A stretch of 47,066 nt of DNA from an uncultured Clostridia bacterium (GCA_947087265.1 CAMUBY010000008.1:1-47066); one strand, 5' to 3'; shown: positions 28,024 through 36,598, counted from the stretch's first letter. Made by a program: numbers and translations. The notes: generated by a model from the sequence alone, not told the origin.

Positions 28024-29466
28024 ATGGATACGTTAAAATATATCATCAAACGCTTGCTCATGGCGCTTTTCATTCTGCTGGGCGTTTCGGTTATTATTTT
28101 TGCGCTCTCGCGCATGATGCCGAACGACTTTATCGACCAGAAATATGCATCCCAGGTGAATAGCGGCACCATGAAGCAGAGCGATATCGACCGTATCAAG
28201 AAAATTTACGGGTTGTATATGCCCGACGCTTTTCTTTCGGTGCAGATGCAGGGAGAAAGCGAATTCAGCGGTAAAAAATTCACGAAAGATACGAAGACCG
28301 ATACATACGAGCGTGTGCAGGACAACGTCATTTCGCTTGCACAGTGGTATGACGGCACTTACGATTATAAGTCATACCGCATTGTTCTCGAAACGGAAAA
28401 GACGCAGGTGGACAACCTCGACGTGTATACGCCTACGGCTTATACGCTGTATAAGGTTACGGCGCGCGGCGATTTGAATTTCGAAGATAACGAAGACGGC
28501 GGAACGGAAAATAATGAAAATTCCGTTGTTACGATTGAGGACAAATTGGAAAAACTGGAAGGCGGTACTTGGGAAATTTCCGAGTCGGGTGCCGTTACGC
28601 TGATTACTTCCGAGGGGGCTTCAACGCCGGTGAGAATGATATACCGCGCGGCAAATTTCGGAGATAAAGCGGGTGCGGTTCTTTCGAGTTATTTCGGATG
28701 GCTCGGCAATCTTCTGAAAGGCGATTTGGGAATGTCGTTTCAATTCCAGAAACCCGTTGGGGATGTTATCGTCGAGAATATGGGTATCTCCTTCGGGATT
28801 TCGTTTGTGGCAACCATTCTGCAATTTTTAATTGCCATACCGCTCGGCGTTAAGGCGGCGACCAAACAGTACGGCGTTATCGACTATACCGTAACCATCT
28901 TTACGATGATTGGTATCAGTTTGCCCACATTCTTCTTGGGGTATCTGTTTATTTACCTGTTCTCGGTGCAACTGGGTTGGTTCCCCATAAACGGTATTTC
29001 GTCTTCACTGCCAATCGGCACGCCGGATATCGTGGTGTTCGGCGATATGCTTTGGCACCTTGTGTTGCCTATGCTGGTACTCGTCATTCTTTCTATCGGT
29101 TCCCTCATGCGTTATACGCGTACAAACACGCTCGAAGTGCTCAATGCCGATTATATCCGCACGGCGCGCGCAAAGGGATTGAGCGAACGTTCTGTTATTT
29201 ACAAACACGCATTCCGAAATACGATGATTCCGATTGTAACGCTTATGGCAGGCATTCTTCCCTCGCTGTTCGGCGGCGCAATGATTACGGAAACGGTATT
29301 CGCCATTCCCGGTATCGGACAATGCGCTTACAAAGCGATGTTGGCAGCCGACGTTCCGTTTATTATGGGTTACAATATGTTTATGGCGATTATGACGGTA
29401 TTAGGTACGCTGCTCAGCGATTTGATGTATGCAATCGTAGACCCGCGCGTTAAAATCGGGAAGTAG
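28024..29466 (+). CDS. Oligopeptide ABC transporter permease (OppB-like) with large external insert
   Basis: A 480-residue permease; the family is usually 305-340. The first helix (about 8-30) and the first external segment ending in KKIYGLYMP are normal. Residues from about 72 to 218 are an extra soluble stretch, acidic and beta-prone (YDGTYDYKSYRIVLETEK, YTLYKVTARG), before the family sequence resumes at YFGWLGNLLKGDLGMSF. The remaining five helices and the EAA loop (RTARAKGLSERSVIYKHAFRN near 380-400) are typical. Topology puts the insert outside the cell, next to where the binding protein docks. It lies in the operon between oppA and oppC. Confidence 0.92.
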   Translation: MDTLKYIIKRLLMALFILLGVSVIIFALSRMMPNDFIDQKYASQVNSGTMKQSDIDRIKKIYGLYMPDAFLSVQMQGESEFSGKKFTKDTKTDTYERVQDNVISLAQWYDGTYDYKSYRIVLETEKTQVDNLDVYTPTAYTLYKVTARGDLNFEDNEDGGTENNENSVVTIEDKLEKLEGGTWEISESGAVTLITSEGASTPVRMIYRAANFGDKAGAVLSSYFGWLGNLLKGDLGMSFQFQKPVGDVIVENMGISFGISFVATILQFLIAIPLGVKAATKQYGVIDYTVTIFTMIGISLPTFFLGYLFIYLFSVQLGWFPINGISSSLPIGTPDIVVFGDMLWHLVLPMLVLVILSIGSLMRYTRTNTLEVLNADYIRTARAKGLSERSVIYKHAFRNTMIPIVTLMAGILPSLFGGAMITETVFAIPGIGQCAYKAMLAADVPFIMGYNMFMAIMTVLGTLLSDLMYAIVDPRVKIGK

Positions 29467-29475
29467 GAGGGAAGT

Positions 29476-30561
29476 ATGAGCGAAGAAAAGAAGAACGATA
29501 TTATCGAAGAAACGCAATCTGTTTCCGCAGCCGTAGACACTCCGCCCGATAACGGAGACCCTTCGGAAATCGAGGCTGCTACCATGCGGACGCTGAGCCC
29601 TGCGCGTATTGTTATGAAACGGTTTTTCCGTTCCAAACTTTCCGTAACGGGATTAGTCATACTGATTGCCTTGTTTGTATTTTCCTTTTTTGGTCCGTTA
29701 TTCAATTTTCTGCCCTTTATTTGGGGAGAAAAAGAACCCGACCTTTCTCCCGTTGTGGAAGAATATACGACCGAGTACACCGTAACGGGTGCGGACGGTG
29801 AAGAATATACCGTTTATACCGTTATTTATAATGAAGTAACTACTAAACTTCCTCCGTCTTCCGACCACTGGTTGGGAACGGACGGTCTCGGATACGACGT
29901 ATTCAGCCGTCTCATGTACGGCGGACGGATATCACTCACTATCGGGTTTGTCGTTATCATTCTGGAAACGGTGTTAGGAGTGCTACTAGGCGGACTCGCG
30001 GGATATTTCGGCAAATGGGTAGACCAACTAATCATGCGTATTGTAGACGTATTCTCGTGCGTGCCGACGATACCGATGCTTATGATAGTGGGCGTTTCGC
30101 TGGACGAAATCGGGCTCACGGGCATTCCGAAGCTATACGTACTCATGGCAATGCTAACGCTATTCGGCTGGGCGAGTATTGCGCGGCTGGTGCGCGGTCA
30201 GATTCTGTCGCTACGCGAACAGGACTTTATGCTCTCCGCCGAGGCGAGCGGTTTGCCCGTTTGGCGAAAGATATTCAAACATTTGATTCCGAATGTATTG
30301 CCGCAGCTGATTGTTACCATGACGCTGGGGCTCGGCAGTATTATTCTTACCGAAGCGACGCTCGGTTTCCTCGGAATCGGGCTTCCTACGGAGTTTGCAA
30401 CCTGGGGTAACATGATTACCGCTTCGGCAAACATCAACGATTTGCGGCTACGTCCGAATCTTTGGATTGCGCCCGGTATCTGCATTGTGCTTGCCGTGCT
30501 TGCGTTTAACTTTGTGGGCGACGGTCTGCGCGACGCATTTGACCCTAAATCGAGGAGATAA
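29476..30561 (+). CDS. Oligopeptide ABC transporter permease (OppC-like)
   Basis: A 361-residue permease, somewhat longer than the usual ~300. An acidic cytoplasmic N-terminus of about 45 residues precedes the OppC_N helix (KRFFRSKLSVTGLVILIALFV). An extra ~35-residue Tyr/Thr-rich stretch (about residues 92-130) occupies the external loop before the conserved HWLGTDGLGYDVFSRLMYG. The five-helix core and EAA loop (AEASGLPVWRKIFKHLIPN) are intact. A GGAGG precedes the ATG, 9 bp after oppB. Confidence 0.93.
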   Translation: MSEEKKNDIIEETQSVSAAVDTPPDNGDPSEIEAATMRTLSPARIVMKRFFRSKLSVTGLVILIALFVFSFFGPLFNFLPFIWGEKEPDLSPVVEEYTTEYTVTGADGEEYTVYTVIYNEVTTKLPPSSDHWLGTDGLGYDVFSRLMYGGRISLTIGFVVIILETVLGVLLGGLAGYFGKWVDQLIMRIVDVFSCVPTIPMLMIVGVSLDEIGLTGIPKLYVLMAMLTLFGWASIARLVRGQILSLREQDFMLSAEASGLPVWRKIFKHLIPNVLPQLIVTMTLGLGSIILTEATLGFLGIGLPTEFATWGNMITASANINDLRLRPNLWIAPGICIVLAVLAFNFVGDGLRDAFDPKSRR

Positions 30562-30564
30562 TCG

Positions 30565-32415
30565 ATGGAAGAAGAGAAGAAAACCGAATCGCAGGCGCAG
30601 GAATTGAAATCCGATGAATTGAAATCGGAAGAAATAAAGCCCGAAGAAAATCCGCAGGAAGCGAACGCGGAAGAAGGGCAAGTTCAGGCACCTGAAACGG
30701 AAAAGAACAACCCCGTTAAGGAATGGTTCGCGGGAAAAGCGAAGTGGTTGAAAAATAAATTTCACCCCGATGAGGCGACCAAGGCGGAGCGCAAAAAACA
30801 TTATATTTCGGGAAAGGAATCGCGCAACATTGCAAAGCAAAACCGCAAAGCAGTAAACGACTTGCAAAAGAAGCGCGCAGGGTTTAAGCGCGAAGATTAC
30901 GTAACCGAAATGAAAGACGAGAAAAACATCGTCGAATTTGAAGATTTGCACACTTATTTCTTTACCGATAACGGTACGGTGAAAGCGGTAAACGGCGTTT
31001 CGTTTGAGATTCCGCAGGGTTCTACCGTGGGCGTTGTCGGCGAATCCGGCTGCGGAAAATCGGTTACAAGTTTGTCATTGATGCAACTTGTACAGGGTCC
31101 GAGCGGGCAGATTGTAAGCGGAAGTATCCGTTTCCGTTCGACCGTCCGCACGCACGCTACCGCGCCTAAACTCAAATCCAAAAAGAATGATGACGGCACG
31201 CCCGTGCTTGACGAAAACGGACAGCCCGTTCTGGAACCCGTACTCGATAAGAACGGAAATCCGAAAACGGTAAAATTATATGAGCCCGTCGTCCGCCAGA
31301 AGACGGATGCAGACCGCGCGGTATTCGATGAAAACGGCGCGCCCGTTATGGAACCTGTATTGAATAAGCACGGCAAGCCGAAAAAAGTTTTCGGGTTTTC
31401 TCCGCTTCTGCAAAATAAAACGGACGAAAACGGAAATCCCGTCATAGACGAAAACGGCGAGCCCGTGCGCGAACCCGTGCTGAATGAAAAAGGCGAACCG
31501 AAAAAAGTGTTCGGACTCATTCCGAAAATGCGGCAAAAGACAGAGAAAGGGCAGCCGATGTTTGATGAAAACGGAAAGCCTGTCATGGAGCCTGTTTTAA
31601 ACCGTTTCGGCAAGCCCAGAATGATGAAAGTGTATGAGGAACGCGAGGAAGTACTTGATATTGCAAAAATGCCCGTATCGGACATGATGTCTATCCGCGG
31701 CAGAGAAATCGCTATGATTTTCCAGGAACCGATGACTTCGCTCAATCCTGTTTTTACAATCGGTTATCAGCTCGACGAAGTTTCCCTGCTCCACATTAAC
31801 GGCGCAACCAAGGAAACGGCAAAGGCAAGAAGTCTGGAAATGCTCAACCTTGTCGGGATTGCAATGCCCGAACACGTTTATAAATCCTATCCTCACCAGC
31901 TTTCGGGTGGTATGCGTCAGCGTGTGATGATTGCCATGGCGCTGTGCTGTAACCCCAAACTGATTATTGCGGACGAGCCTACTACCGCGCTCGACGTTAC
32001 CATTCAGGCGCAGATACTCGACTTACTGCGTGAAATCAAAAAGAAAATCAGCGGCAGTATCATGCTCATCACGCACGATTTGGGCGTTATTGCCGAAATG
32101 GCGGACTACATTGTGGTTATGTACGCAGGTCGCATTGTGGAAATGGGAACCGTGCAGGAAATTTTCAAAAATCCCATGCACCCTTACACCATCGGTTTGC
32201 AGAAGAGTAAACCCGTCGTGCGCCGCAAGGTAGACAGACTTTACAGTATTCCCGGCAACGTTCCCAATCCTATCAATATGCCGTCCACTTGTTATTTCTC
32301 AGACCGTTGCGATAAACGCTGCGAGAAGTGCAAGGGGGATTATCCGGATATGGTACAGGTATCGCCCACTCACAAAGTGGCTTGCCACCTTTATGCGGAA
32401 AAGGAGGAAGCATGA
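30565..32415 (+). CDS. Oligopeptide ABC transporter ATPase (OppD-like) with four-repeat insert inside the nucleotide-binding domain
   Basis: A 616-residue ATPase; OppD is normally 320-360. An acidic then basic N-terminal extension of ~120 residues comes first. Walker A GESGCGKS is at residues 159-166. After the strand SGSIRFRS near 187-192 comes an insert of about 165 residues with four ~39-residue repeats (residues 207-362, core DENGxPVxEPVLNxxGxPKK). The fold resumes at MSIRGREIAMIFQEPM with Q-loop Q387. The signature LSGGMRQR, Walker B IIADEPTTALD, H-loop THD and the C-terminal Cys-rich CYFSDRCDKRCEKC oligopeptide domain all follow. The Walker A to Q-loop distance is ~221 residues instead of ~50. 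All catalytic motifs are kept, so it is probably active. The stop overlaps the oppF ATG. Confidence 0.93.
   Translation: MEEEKKTESQAQELKSDELKSEEIKPEENPQEANAEEGQVQAPETEKNNPVKEWFAGKAKWLKNKFHPDEATKAERKKHYISGKESRNIAKQNRKAVNDLQKKRAGFKREDYVTEMKDEKNIVEFEDLHTYFFTDNGTVKAVNGVSFEIPQGSTVGVVGESGCGKSVTSLSLMQLVQGPSGQIVSGSIRFRSTVRTHATAPKLKSKKNDDGTPVLDENGQPVLEPVLDKNGNPKTVKLYEPVVRQKTDADRAVFDENGAPVMEPVLNKHGKPKKVFGFSPLLQNKTDENGNPVIDENGEPVREPVLNEKGEPKKVFGLIPKMRQKTEKGQPMFDENGKPVMEPVLNRFGKPRMMKVYEEREEVLDIAKMPVSDMMSIRGREIAMIFQEPMTSLNPVFTIGYQLDEVSLLHINGATKETAKARSLEMLNLVGIAMPEHVYKSYPHQLSGGMRQRVMIAMALCCNPKLIIADEPTTALDVTIQAQILDLLREIKKKISGSIMLITHDLGVIAEMADYIVVMYAGRIVEMGTVQEIFKNPMHPYTIGLQKSKPVVRRKVDRLYSIPGNVPNPINMPSTCYFSDRCDKRCEKCKGDYPDMVQVSPTHKVACHLYAEKEEA
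31183..31650 (+). repeat. Four tandem ~39-codon repeats inside oppD
   Basis: Units begin near 31183, 31300, 31417 and 31537 (residues 207, 246, 285 and 325). Each contains FDENGxPVxEPVLN then GxPKKV and ends with RQKT or similar. They are diverged at the DNA level, so the duplication is old or under protein-level selection, not a recent slippage product. Confidence 0.88.
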
Positions 32416-33527
32416 CGAAGAAAAAAAATCTTCCGTCCGAAACGGAAGTTTCCGAAGCGGAAATTTCTCAACCCGCGCCGAGCGCAGCGGAAAAGACGCC
32501 CGTTCCGGAAGAAACCGTCAAGCAAGAAGCACACACGGAAGTTCCCGCAACGGAAAACGTGCCGTTATTGCAGGTAAATCACCTCAAAAAATATTTCACT
32601 CTTAAAAAGGCGCTGAAAAAAGAAAACAACGTCTATCTCAAAGCAGTAGACGACGTTTCTTTTCGGGTTGATTACGGAAAGACGGTCGGAATCGTAGGAG
32701 AATCAGGTTGCGGTAAAACGACGATGGGACGCACGGTGCTCCGTTTGTATGACGTAACGGACGGTGAAATTCTGTTTGAAGGCAAGGATATTGCGCATCT
32801 GAAAGGGGAGGCTCTCAGAAAGGTGCGCCCCAATTTCCAAATGATTTTCCAGGACCCTTATGCTTCGCTTTCGCCCCGTCTTACGGTCGGTGAGCTTATC
32901 GGAGAAGCGGTGCGCGTACACAATATTGTGCCCAAATCGGAATATAAAGCGTACATTCTCGACGTCATGAAGAAGTGCGGTTTGCAGACGCATTATTTTG
33001 AGCGTTATCCCCATGAATTTTCGGGCGGACAGCGTCAGCGTATCTGTATTGCCAAAGCCTTAGCGCTCAAACCCAAACTTGTTATCTGCGACGAGCCTGT
33101 TTCCGCGCTTGACGTATCCATTCAGGCGCAGGTTATCAACCTCTTCAAAGATTTGCAGGAACGCGACAATCTCGCATACATTTTTATTTCGCACGACTTG
33201 TCGGTCGTGGAACACATTTCTCACGAAGTGGGCGTTATGTATTTGGGCAGCATGGTGGAATATGCGAAAAAGGAAGATTTGTTCGACAACCCGATGCACC
33301 CTTACACGCAGGCGTTGTTCTCGGCTGTTCCCGTACCCGACCCCGATTATAAAATGAACCGCGTGATTTTGCAGGGTGATATTCCTTCGCCTGCCAATCC
33401 GCCCAAAGGCTGTAAGTTCCACACGCGCTGTAATCATTGCATGGACGTGTGTAAGGAAGTTGCGCCTGTTTATAAAGATTACGGCAACGGACATTTTGTG
33501 GCGTGCCATCTCTATCCGCAGGACTGA
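32412..33527 (+). CDS. Oligopeptide ABC transporter ATPase (OppF-like)
   Basis: A 371-residue ATPase. A ~50-residue Glu/Pro/Ala-rich extension precedes the domain at VNHLKKYF. Walker A is GESGCGKTT, the Q-loop is [10 protein letters not shown], the signature is FSGGQRQR, Walker B is [12 protein letters not shown], and the C-terminal domain has [15 protein letters not shown]. No insert is present here, in contrast to OppD. The start at 32412 is fixed by AAGGAGG (32401-32407) and the 4-bp ATGA overlap with oppD; the upstream in-frame start lies within oppD. Confidence 0.94.
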   Translation: MTKKKNLPSETEVSEAEISQPAPSAAEKTPVPEETVKQEAHTEVPATENVPLLQVNHLKKYFTLKKALKKENNVYLKAVDDVSFRVDYGKTVGIVGESGCGKTTMGRTVLRLYDVTDGEILFEGKDIAHLKGEALRKVRPNFQMIFQDPYASLSPRLTVGELIGEAVRVHNIVPKSEYKAYILDVMKKCGLQTHYFERYPHEFSGGQRQRICIAKALALKPKLVICDEPVSALDVSIQAQVINLFKDLQERDNLAYIFISHDLSVVEHISHEVGVMYLGSMVEYAKKEDLFDNPMHPYTQALFSAVPVPDPDYKMNRVILQGDIPSPANPPKGCKFHTRCNHCMDVCKEVAPVYKDYGNGHFVACHLYPQD

Positions 33528-33528
33528 A

Positions 33529-33792
33529 ATGCGCAAGAAAAAAGAAAAGTGGGTGGACGACGGGCGTACCATTGTGCCGATGAACGGAGATGAAATTCCG
33601 TCGCAGTGGCGCGGCGTCTATACGGGGCGTGAGCGGAAAAAGAATCTGAAGAACAAGGGCAAGAGCGACGTTACGGGCAAAGAACGGCGTGCGATGATAC
33701 GCGGTATGTTTGCCGTGATGTTGCCGAGACTTCTCATTATTCTTGCAGGGTTTGCGATTGTGTTCCTGTTAATGTATTTATGGCTTTCATAA
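33529..33792 (+). CDS. Small single-helix membrane protein at the end of the opp operon
   Basis: An 87-residue protein of no family known to me. The first ~60 residues are strongly basic and hydrophilic (MRKKKEKWVDDG, RERKKNLKNKGK) and the last ~25 form one hydrophobic helix, so it would be tail-anchored with the basic part in the cytoplasm. It starts 1 bp after the oppF stop with AGGA close before it, and the operon terminator follows. It may be an accessory subunit or regulator of the transporter; this is inferred only from position. Confidence 0.75.
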   Translation: MRKKKEKWVDDGRTIVPMNGDEIPSQWRGVYTGRERKKNLKNKGKSDVTGKERRAMIRGMFAVMLPRLLIILAGFAIVFLLMYLWLS

Positions 33793-33793
33793 T

Positions 33794-33823
33794 ATAAAAC
33801 CCTTCCGCATGGAAGGGTTTTAT
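33794..33823. terminator. Terminator of the opp operon
   Basis: A 13-bp perfect stem (33794-33806 with 33811-33823) with a GCAT tetraloop; the AAAA/TTTT ends are part of the stem. Confidence 0.85.
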
Positions 33824-33901
33824 GTAAATTTATGCCCTTTACGGCGCACGACGGAATTGTCTGCAAACAGGCAGACGGTAAATTTTCTCTTATCCAAGCG
33901 C

Positions 33902-33931
33902 TTGACGGATAAGGGCAAGCTGTGGTATAAT
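33902..33931 (+). promoter_or_regulatory. Promoter for the membrane redox pair
   Basis: TTGACG (33902-33907), 18-bp spacer, TATAAT (33926-33931), with TG at 33923-33924 giving an extended -10. Confidence 0.8.
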
Positions 33932-33964
33932 TTTTCTAATCAAATTCTGGCAAAGGAGGCGTCT

Positions 33965-34783
33965 ATGACGGAACAGACAAAACGCAGCGTGCGGTTTTGG
34001 TACGGCATCTTTTTAAGCGCGTTTACGCTCGTCATGGGCGTTTTATTCCTTGCGCAGGTCGCCGATATTTATTTCAATGCGGAGGGAACTCCCGTTTATA
34101 CGAGAGCAATCGTTTGGGAGCATTTCTTCCCGATTTTAATTCCCTTCTGTTTCTGGATTGCCGCAGTCATTGCCGGGTTTGTGCTGTCGGTCGTGTTCCC
34201 CTATGAACCGAAAACGAAGTTTAAGCCGAGCGCGGAAGTGACGCTTGCGAAACTGAAAAAGCGTATTCCGCAGGGCGAAGGGGAAGAATACTTTAGAAAT
34301 TATGCGCAGTTAAAAAAATACGAGCGCATTCGATTGATTGTCTGGTGTTGTGTGGCGGCAGTGTGCGTTGCAGGCACCGTTTACAGTTTGGTTTATCTGT
34401 TTACGCCTTCGCACTTTGCAACAACGGCTTATAACGACGCCATGCTTGAAATGGCAAAAAATGTGCTTCCTTGGGTGTTTGTAGGGTTTGCGTGCTGTGT
34501 TGCGGCGGCGATAACGGAATGGCAACTTGCGAAGCGTTCTCTTCCGATTGTGAAGAATTTAATCAAGGCGGGCGGCGCGCCTATGCCGCAAAAGAGTAAC
34601 AAATTTCTCGGCGCGGTATCTAAGGTGCAAGCGCAGGAGAAATGGATTGTACTCGGCGCAAGAATTGCGGTTGCTGTGCTCGGCATTATATTTGTGATTT
34701 TAGGAATTTTGAACGGCGGCGCACAAATAGACGTATTTACGAAAGCAATCTATATTTGTCTGGAATGCATCGGCGTCGGTTAA
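33965..34783 (+). CDS. Five-helix membrane protein of unknown family
   Basis: A 272-residue membrane protein. Helices are at about 12-36, 50-76, 122-145, 163-184 and 224-250. Between helices 2 and 3 lies a charged cytoplasmic segment containing LKKRIPQGEGEEYFRNYAQLKKYERI. Cysteines occur in several helices (WCCVAA, FACCVAA). The start at 33965 has AAAGGAGG 5 bases before it; the longer in-frame start would lie upstream of the promoter. It is 8 bp before the polyferredoxin-thioredoxin gene and shares its promoter, so it is probably a partner in the same membrane redox function, but no function can be read from its sequence. Confidence 0.8.
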   Translation: MTEQTKRSVRFWYGIFLSAFTLVMGVLFLAQVADIYFNAEGTPVYTRAIVWEHFFPILIPFCFWIAAVIAGFVLSVVFPYEPKTKFKPSAEVTLAKLKKRIPQGEGEEYFRNYAQLKKYERIRLIVWCCVAAVCVAGTVYSLVYLFTPSHFATTAYNDAMLEMAKNVLPWVFVGFACCVAAAITEWQLAKRSLPIVKNLIKAGGAPMPQKSNKFLGAVSKVQAQEKWIVLGARIAVAVLGIIFVILGILNGGAQIDVFTKAIYICLECIGVG

Positions 34784-34791
34784 AATAGCGT

Positions 34792-36498
34792 ATGAAAAGA
34801 TTTTTTCAAAAAATGAAAAGCTGGTTTAAGCGGCATAAACCCACCAAGCGAAGGCTGATTCAGGTCTACGCCGCTTTGCTATACAATGCAAACATCAAGG
34901 GCTTTATAACGGGAAATATTTATAAAGGCGGTTCCAAATATGCCTGCGTTCCAGGGTTTAACTGTTATTCCTGCCCAGGTGCCGTAGGCGCGTGTCCGCT
35001 CGGCTCGTTGCAGAACGCTTTGGCGGCCTCGGGTACGCGCGCTCCCTTTTATATCCTCGGCATTATCTTGCTCGTCGGTTTAATTCTCGGGCGAACGGTG
35101 TGCGGCTTCCTTTGTCCCGTGGGACTCGGTCAGGAACTCTTGTATAAGATTAAAACGCCCAAACTCAAAAAAAGCAAGTACACGCGCATCTTTTCTTATC
35201 TGAAATATATTATTCTGATAGCGCTCGTCGTAATTATTCCGATGATGTTCGGCGCGTTCGGTAAAGTGCCTGCCTTCTGTAAATACATTTGTCCTGTGGG
35301 TACGCTCGAAGGCGGAATCGGACTGATGCTGAATCCGACGAACAATGACTTTTTAGAATCAATCGGTAGCTTGTTCACCTGGAAATTTGCAGTTTTGGTT
35401 GTTATCTGCGTGGCGTGCGTGTTCATTTACCGCTTCTTCTGTCGGTTCTTCTGTCCGCTCGGTGCGCTTTACGGGTTCTTCTCCAAGATTGCGCTGCTCG
35501 GCGTGAAACTCGATAAGAACAAATGTACCGATTGCGGACTGTGCGTTCAAGCCTGCAAAATGGATATTAAGCGCGTGGGCGACCATGAGTGCATTCAATG
35601 CGGCGAATGTATCGCTGTGTGCCCCGCCAAAGCAATCAGTTGGAAAGGTTCCCAGTTTTTTGTACACGATAACGCAGTGGACCTCACTCCTTCCGAAGAA
35701 GAAAAACCGCTCGGCGCATTGCTGAATAGGACGGCGGTAGAACCCGAAGTGGCGGAACAGGACAGCACTATCAGCGCTCCTGTTGTGAAAGAGGAGGGCG
35801 CGCGTGCAGAGGCGCTTGCCGTAGAAGCAAAGGAACAAGCGGTAGAAGTTGCCGAAGCGCAACAGGCGGTTGAAGTTTCCGAAACGCCGTTTGAGGTAAG
35901 GCGCAGGAAAGAACAGAAACGGAACTTCTGGCTACAATTTGCGGCATGGGCGGCAGCGATTGCACTGCTTCTAGGCGCGCTGGTGTACTATAACTTCTTT
36001 GCCAAAGAGGAAGTGCACGAGGGAAACGAAGTGGGCGATATCTGTTCAGACTTCACGGTAAAAACCTACGGCGAACAGGACGGAACATTCAAACTGACGG
36101 ACAACGAATTTAAGTTGTCGGATACGCGCGGAAAGGTGGTGGTAATCAACTTCTGGGCAACCTGGTGCGGACCGTGCGTGGCGGAAATCCCTTATTTTGA
36201 ACAGTTGCAAAAGGCATACCCCGATACGGTAACGGTAGTTGCCGTTCAGGGCGCGGCAGATACCGACGTGCCGACGTTCATAACAGACCCTATGCGGCAG
36301 TGGAACAAATACGCGATGACGTTTGCGCAGGATATTGTTTCGGGCACGACGTGCCAAACGTACGTCAAGCTCGGAGGCAAGGGCGCATGGCCCATGACGC
36401 TGGTGCTTGATAAAGAGGGTGTTATACGATACAATTCACCTGCCTCGCTGAATTTTGAAAAACTGCAAAGCATTGTAACGCCGTTGTTGGCAGAATAA
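34792..36498 (+). CDS. NapH-type membrane polyferredoxin fused to a TlpA-like thioredoxin
   Basis: A 568-residue fusion. The N-terminal ~300 residues match NapH/YccM-type membrane iron-sulfur proteins: several helices, the Cys motifs CPGAVGACP near 62-70, CGFLCPVG near 105-112, and FCRFFCPLGALYGF, then two cytoplasmic [4Fe-4S] motifs CTDCGLCVQACK (from C245) and CIQCGECIAVCP (from C267). A charged Ala/Glu linker (~300-377) leads to another helix (~379-401) and a TlpA/ResA-like thioredoxin domain with WCGPC at 458-462 and the cis-Pro segment AWPMTLVLD. The design suggests that electrons from cytoplasmic ferredoxin cross the membrane and reduce an outside thioredoxin, a job usually done by CcdA/DsbD. 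No good Shine-Dalgarno precedes the ATG. Confidence 0.9.
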   Translation: MKRFFQKMKSWFKRHKPTKRRLIQVYAALLYNANIKGFITGNIYKGGSKYACVPGFNCYSCPGAVGACPLGSLQNALAASGTRAPFYILGIILLVGLILGRTVCGFLCPVGLGQELLYKIKTPKLKKSKYTRIFSYLKYIILIALVVIIPMMFGAFGKVPAFCKYICPVGTLEGGIGLMLNPTNNDFLESIGSLFTWKFAVLVVICVACVFIYRFFCRFFCPLGALYGFFSKIALLGVKLDKNKCTDCGLCVQACKMDIKRVGDHECIQCGECIAVCPAKAISWKGSQFFVHDNAVDLTPSEEEKPLGALLNRTAVEPEVAEQDSTISAPVVKEEGARAEALAVEAKEQAVEVAEAQQAVEVSETPFEVRRRKEQKRNFWLQFAAWAAAIALLLGALVYYNFFAKEEVHEGNEVGDICSDFTVKTYGEQDGTFKLTDNEFKLSDTRGKVVVINFWATWCGPCVAEIPYFEQLQKAYPDTVTVVAVQGAADTDVPTFITDPMRQWNKYAMTFAQDIVSGTTCQTYVKLGGKGAWPMTLVLDKEGVIRYNSPASLNFEKLQSIVTPLLAE

Positions 36499-36504
36499 AA
36501 AAGT

Positions 36505-36534
36505 AAAACTCCGAACAAGTTTCGGAGTTTTTTT
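36505..36534 (+). terminator. Terminator after the polyferredoxin-thioredoxin gene
   Basis: An 11-bp stem (36505-36515 with 36521-36531), loop CAAGT, followed by T's. Confidence 0.88.
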
Positions 36535-36564
36535 ATGCCTGTTTTTTAATTGCTGGCTGGCAAT

Positions 36565-36598
36565 AAAATAACCCCCGATTTTCATCGGGGGTTATTTT
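36565..36598. terminator. Second, bidirectional terminator in the convergent gap
   Basis: A 15-bp perfect stem (36565-36579 with 36584-36598) with a TTTC loop and AAAA/TTTT ends; it serves the minus-strand lipoprotein operon whose last gene ends at 36610. Confidence 0.9.
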
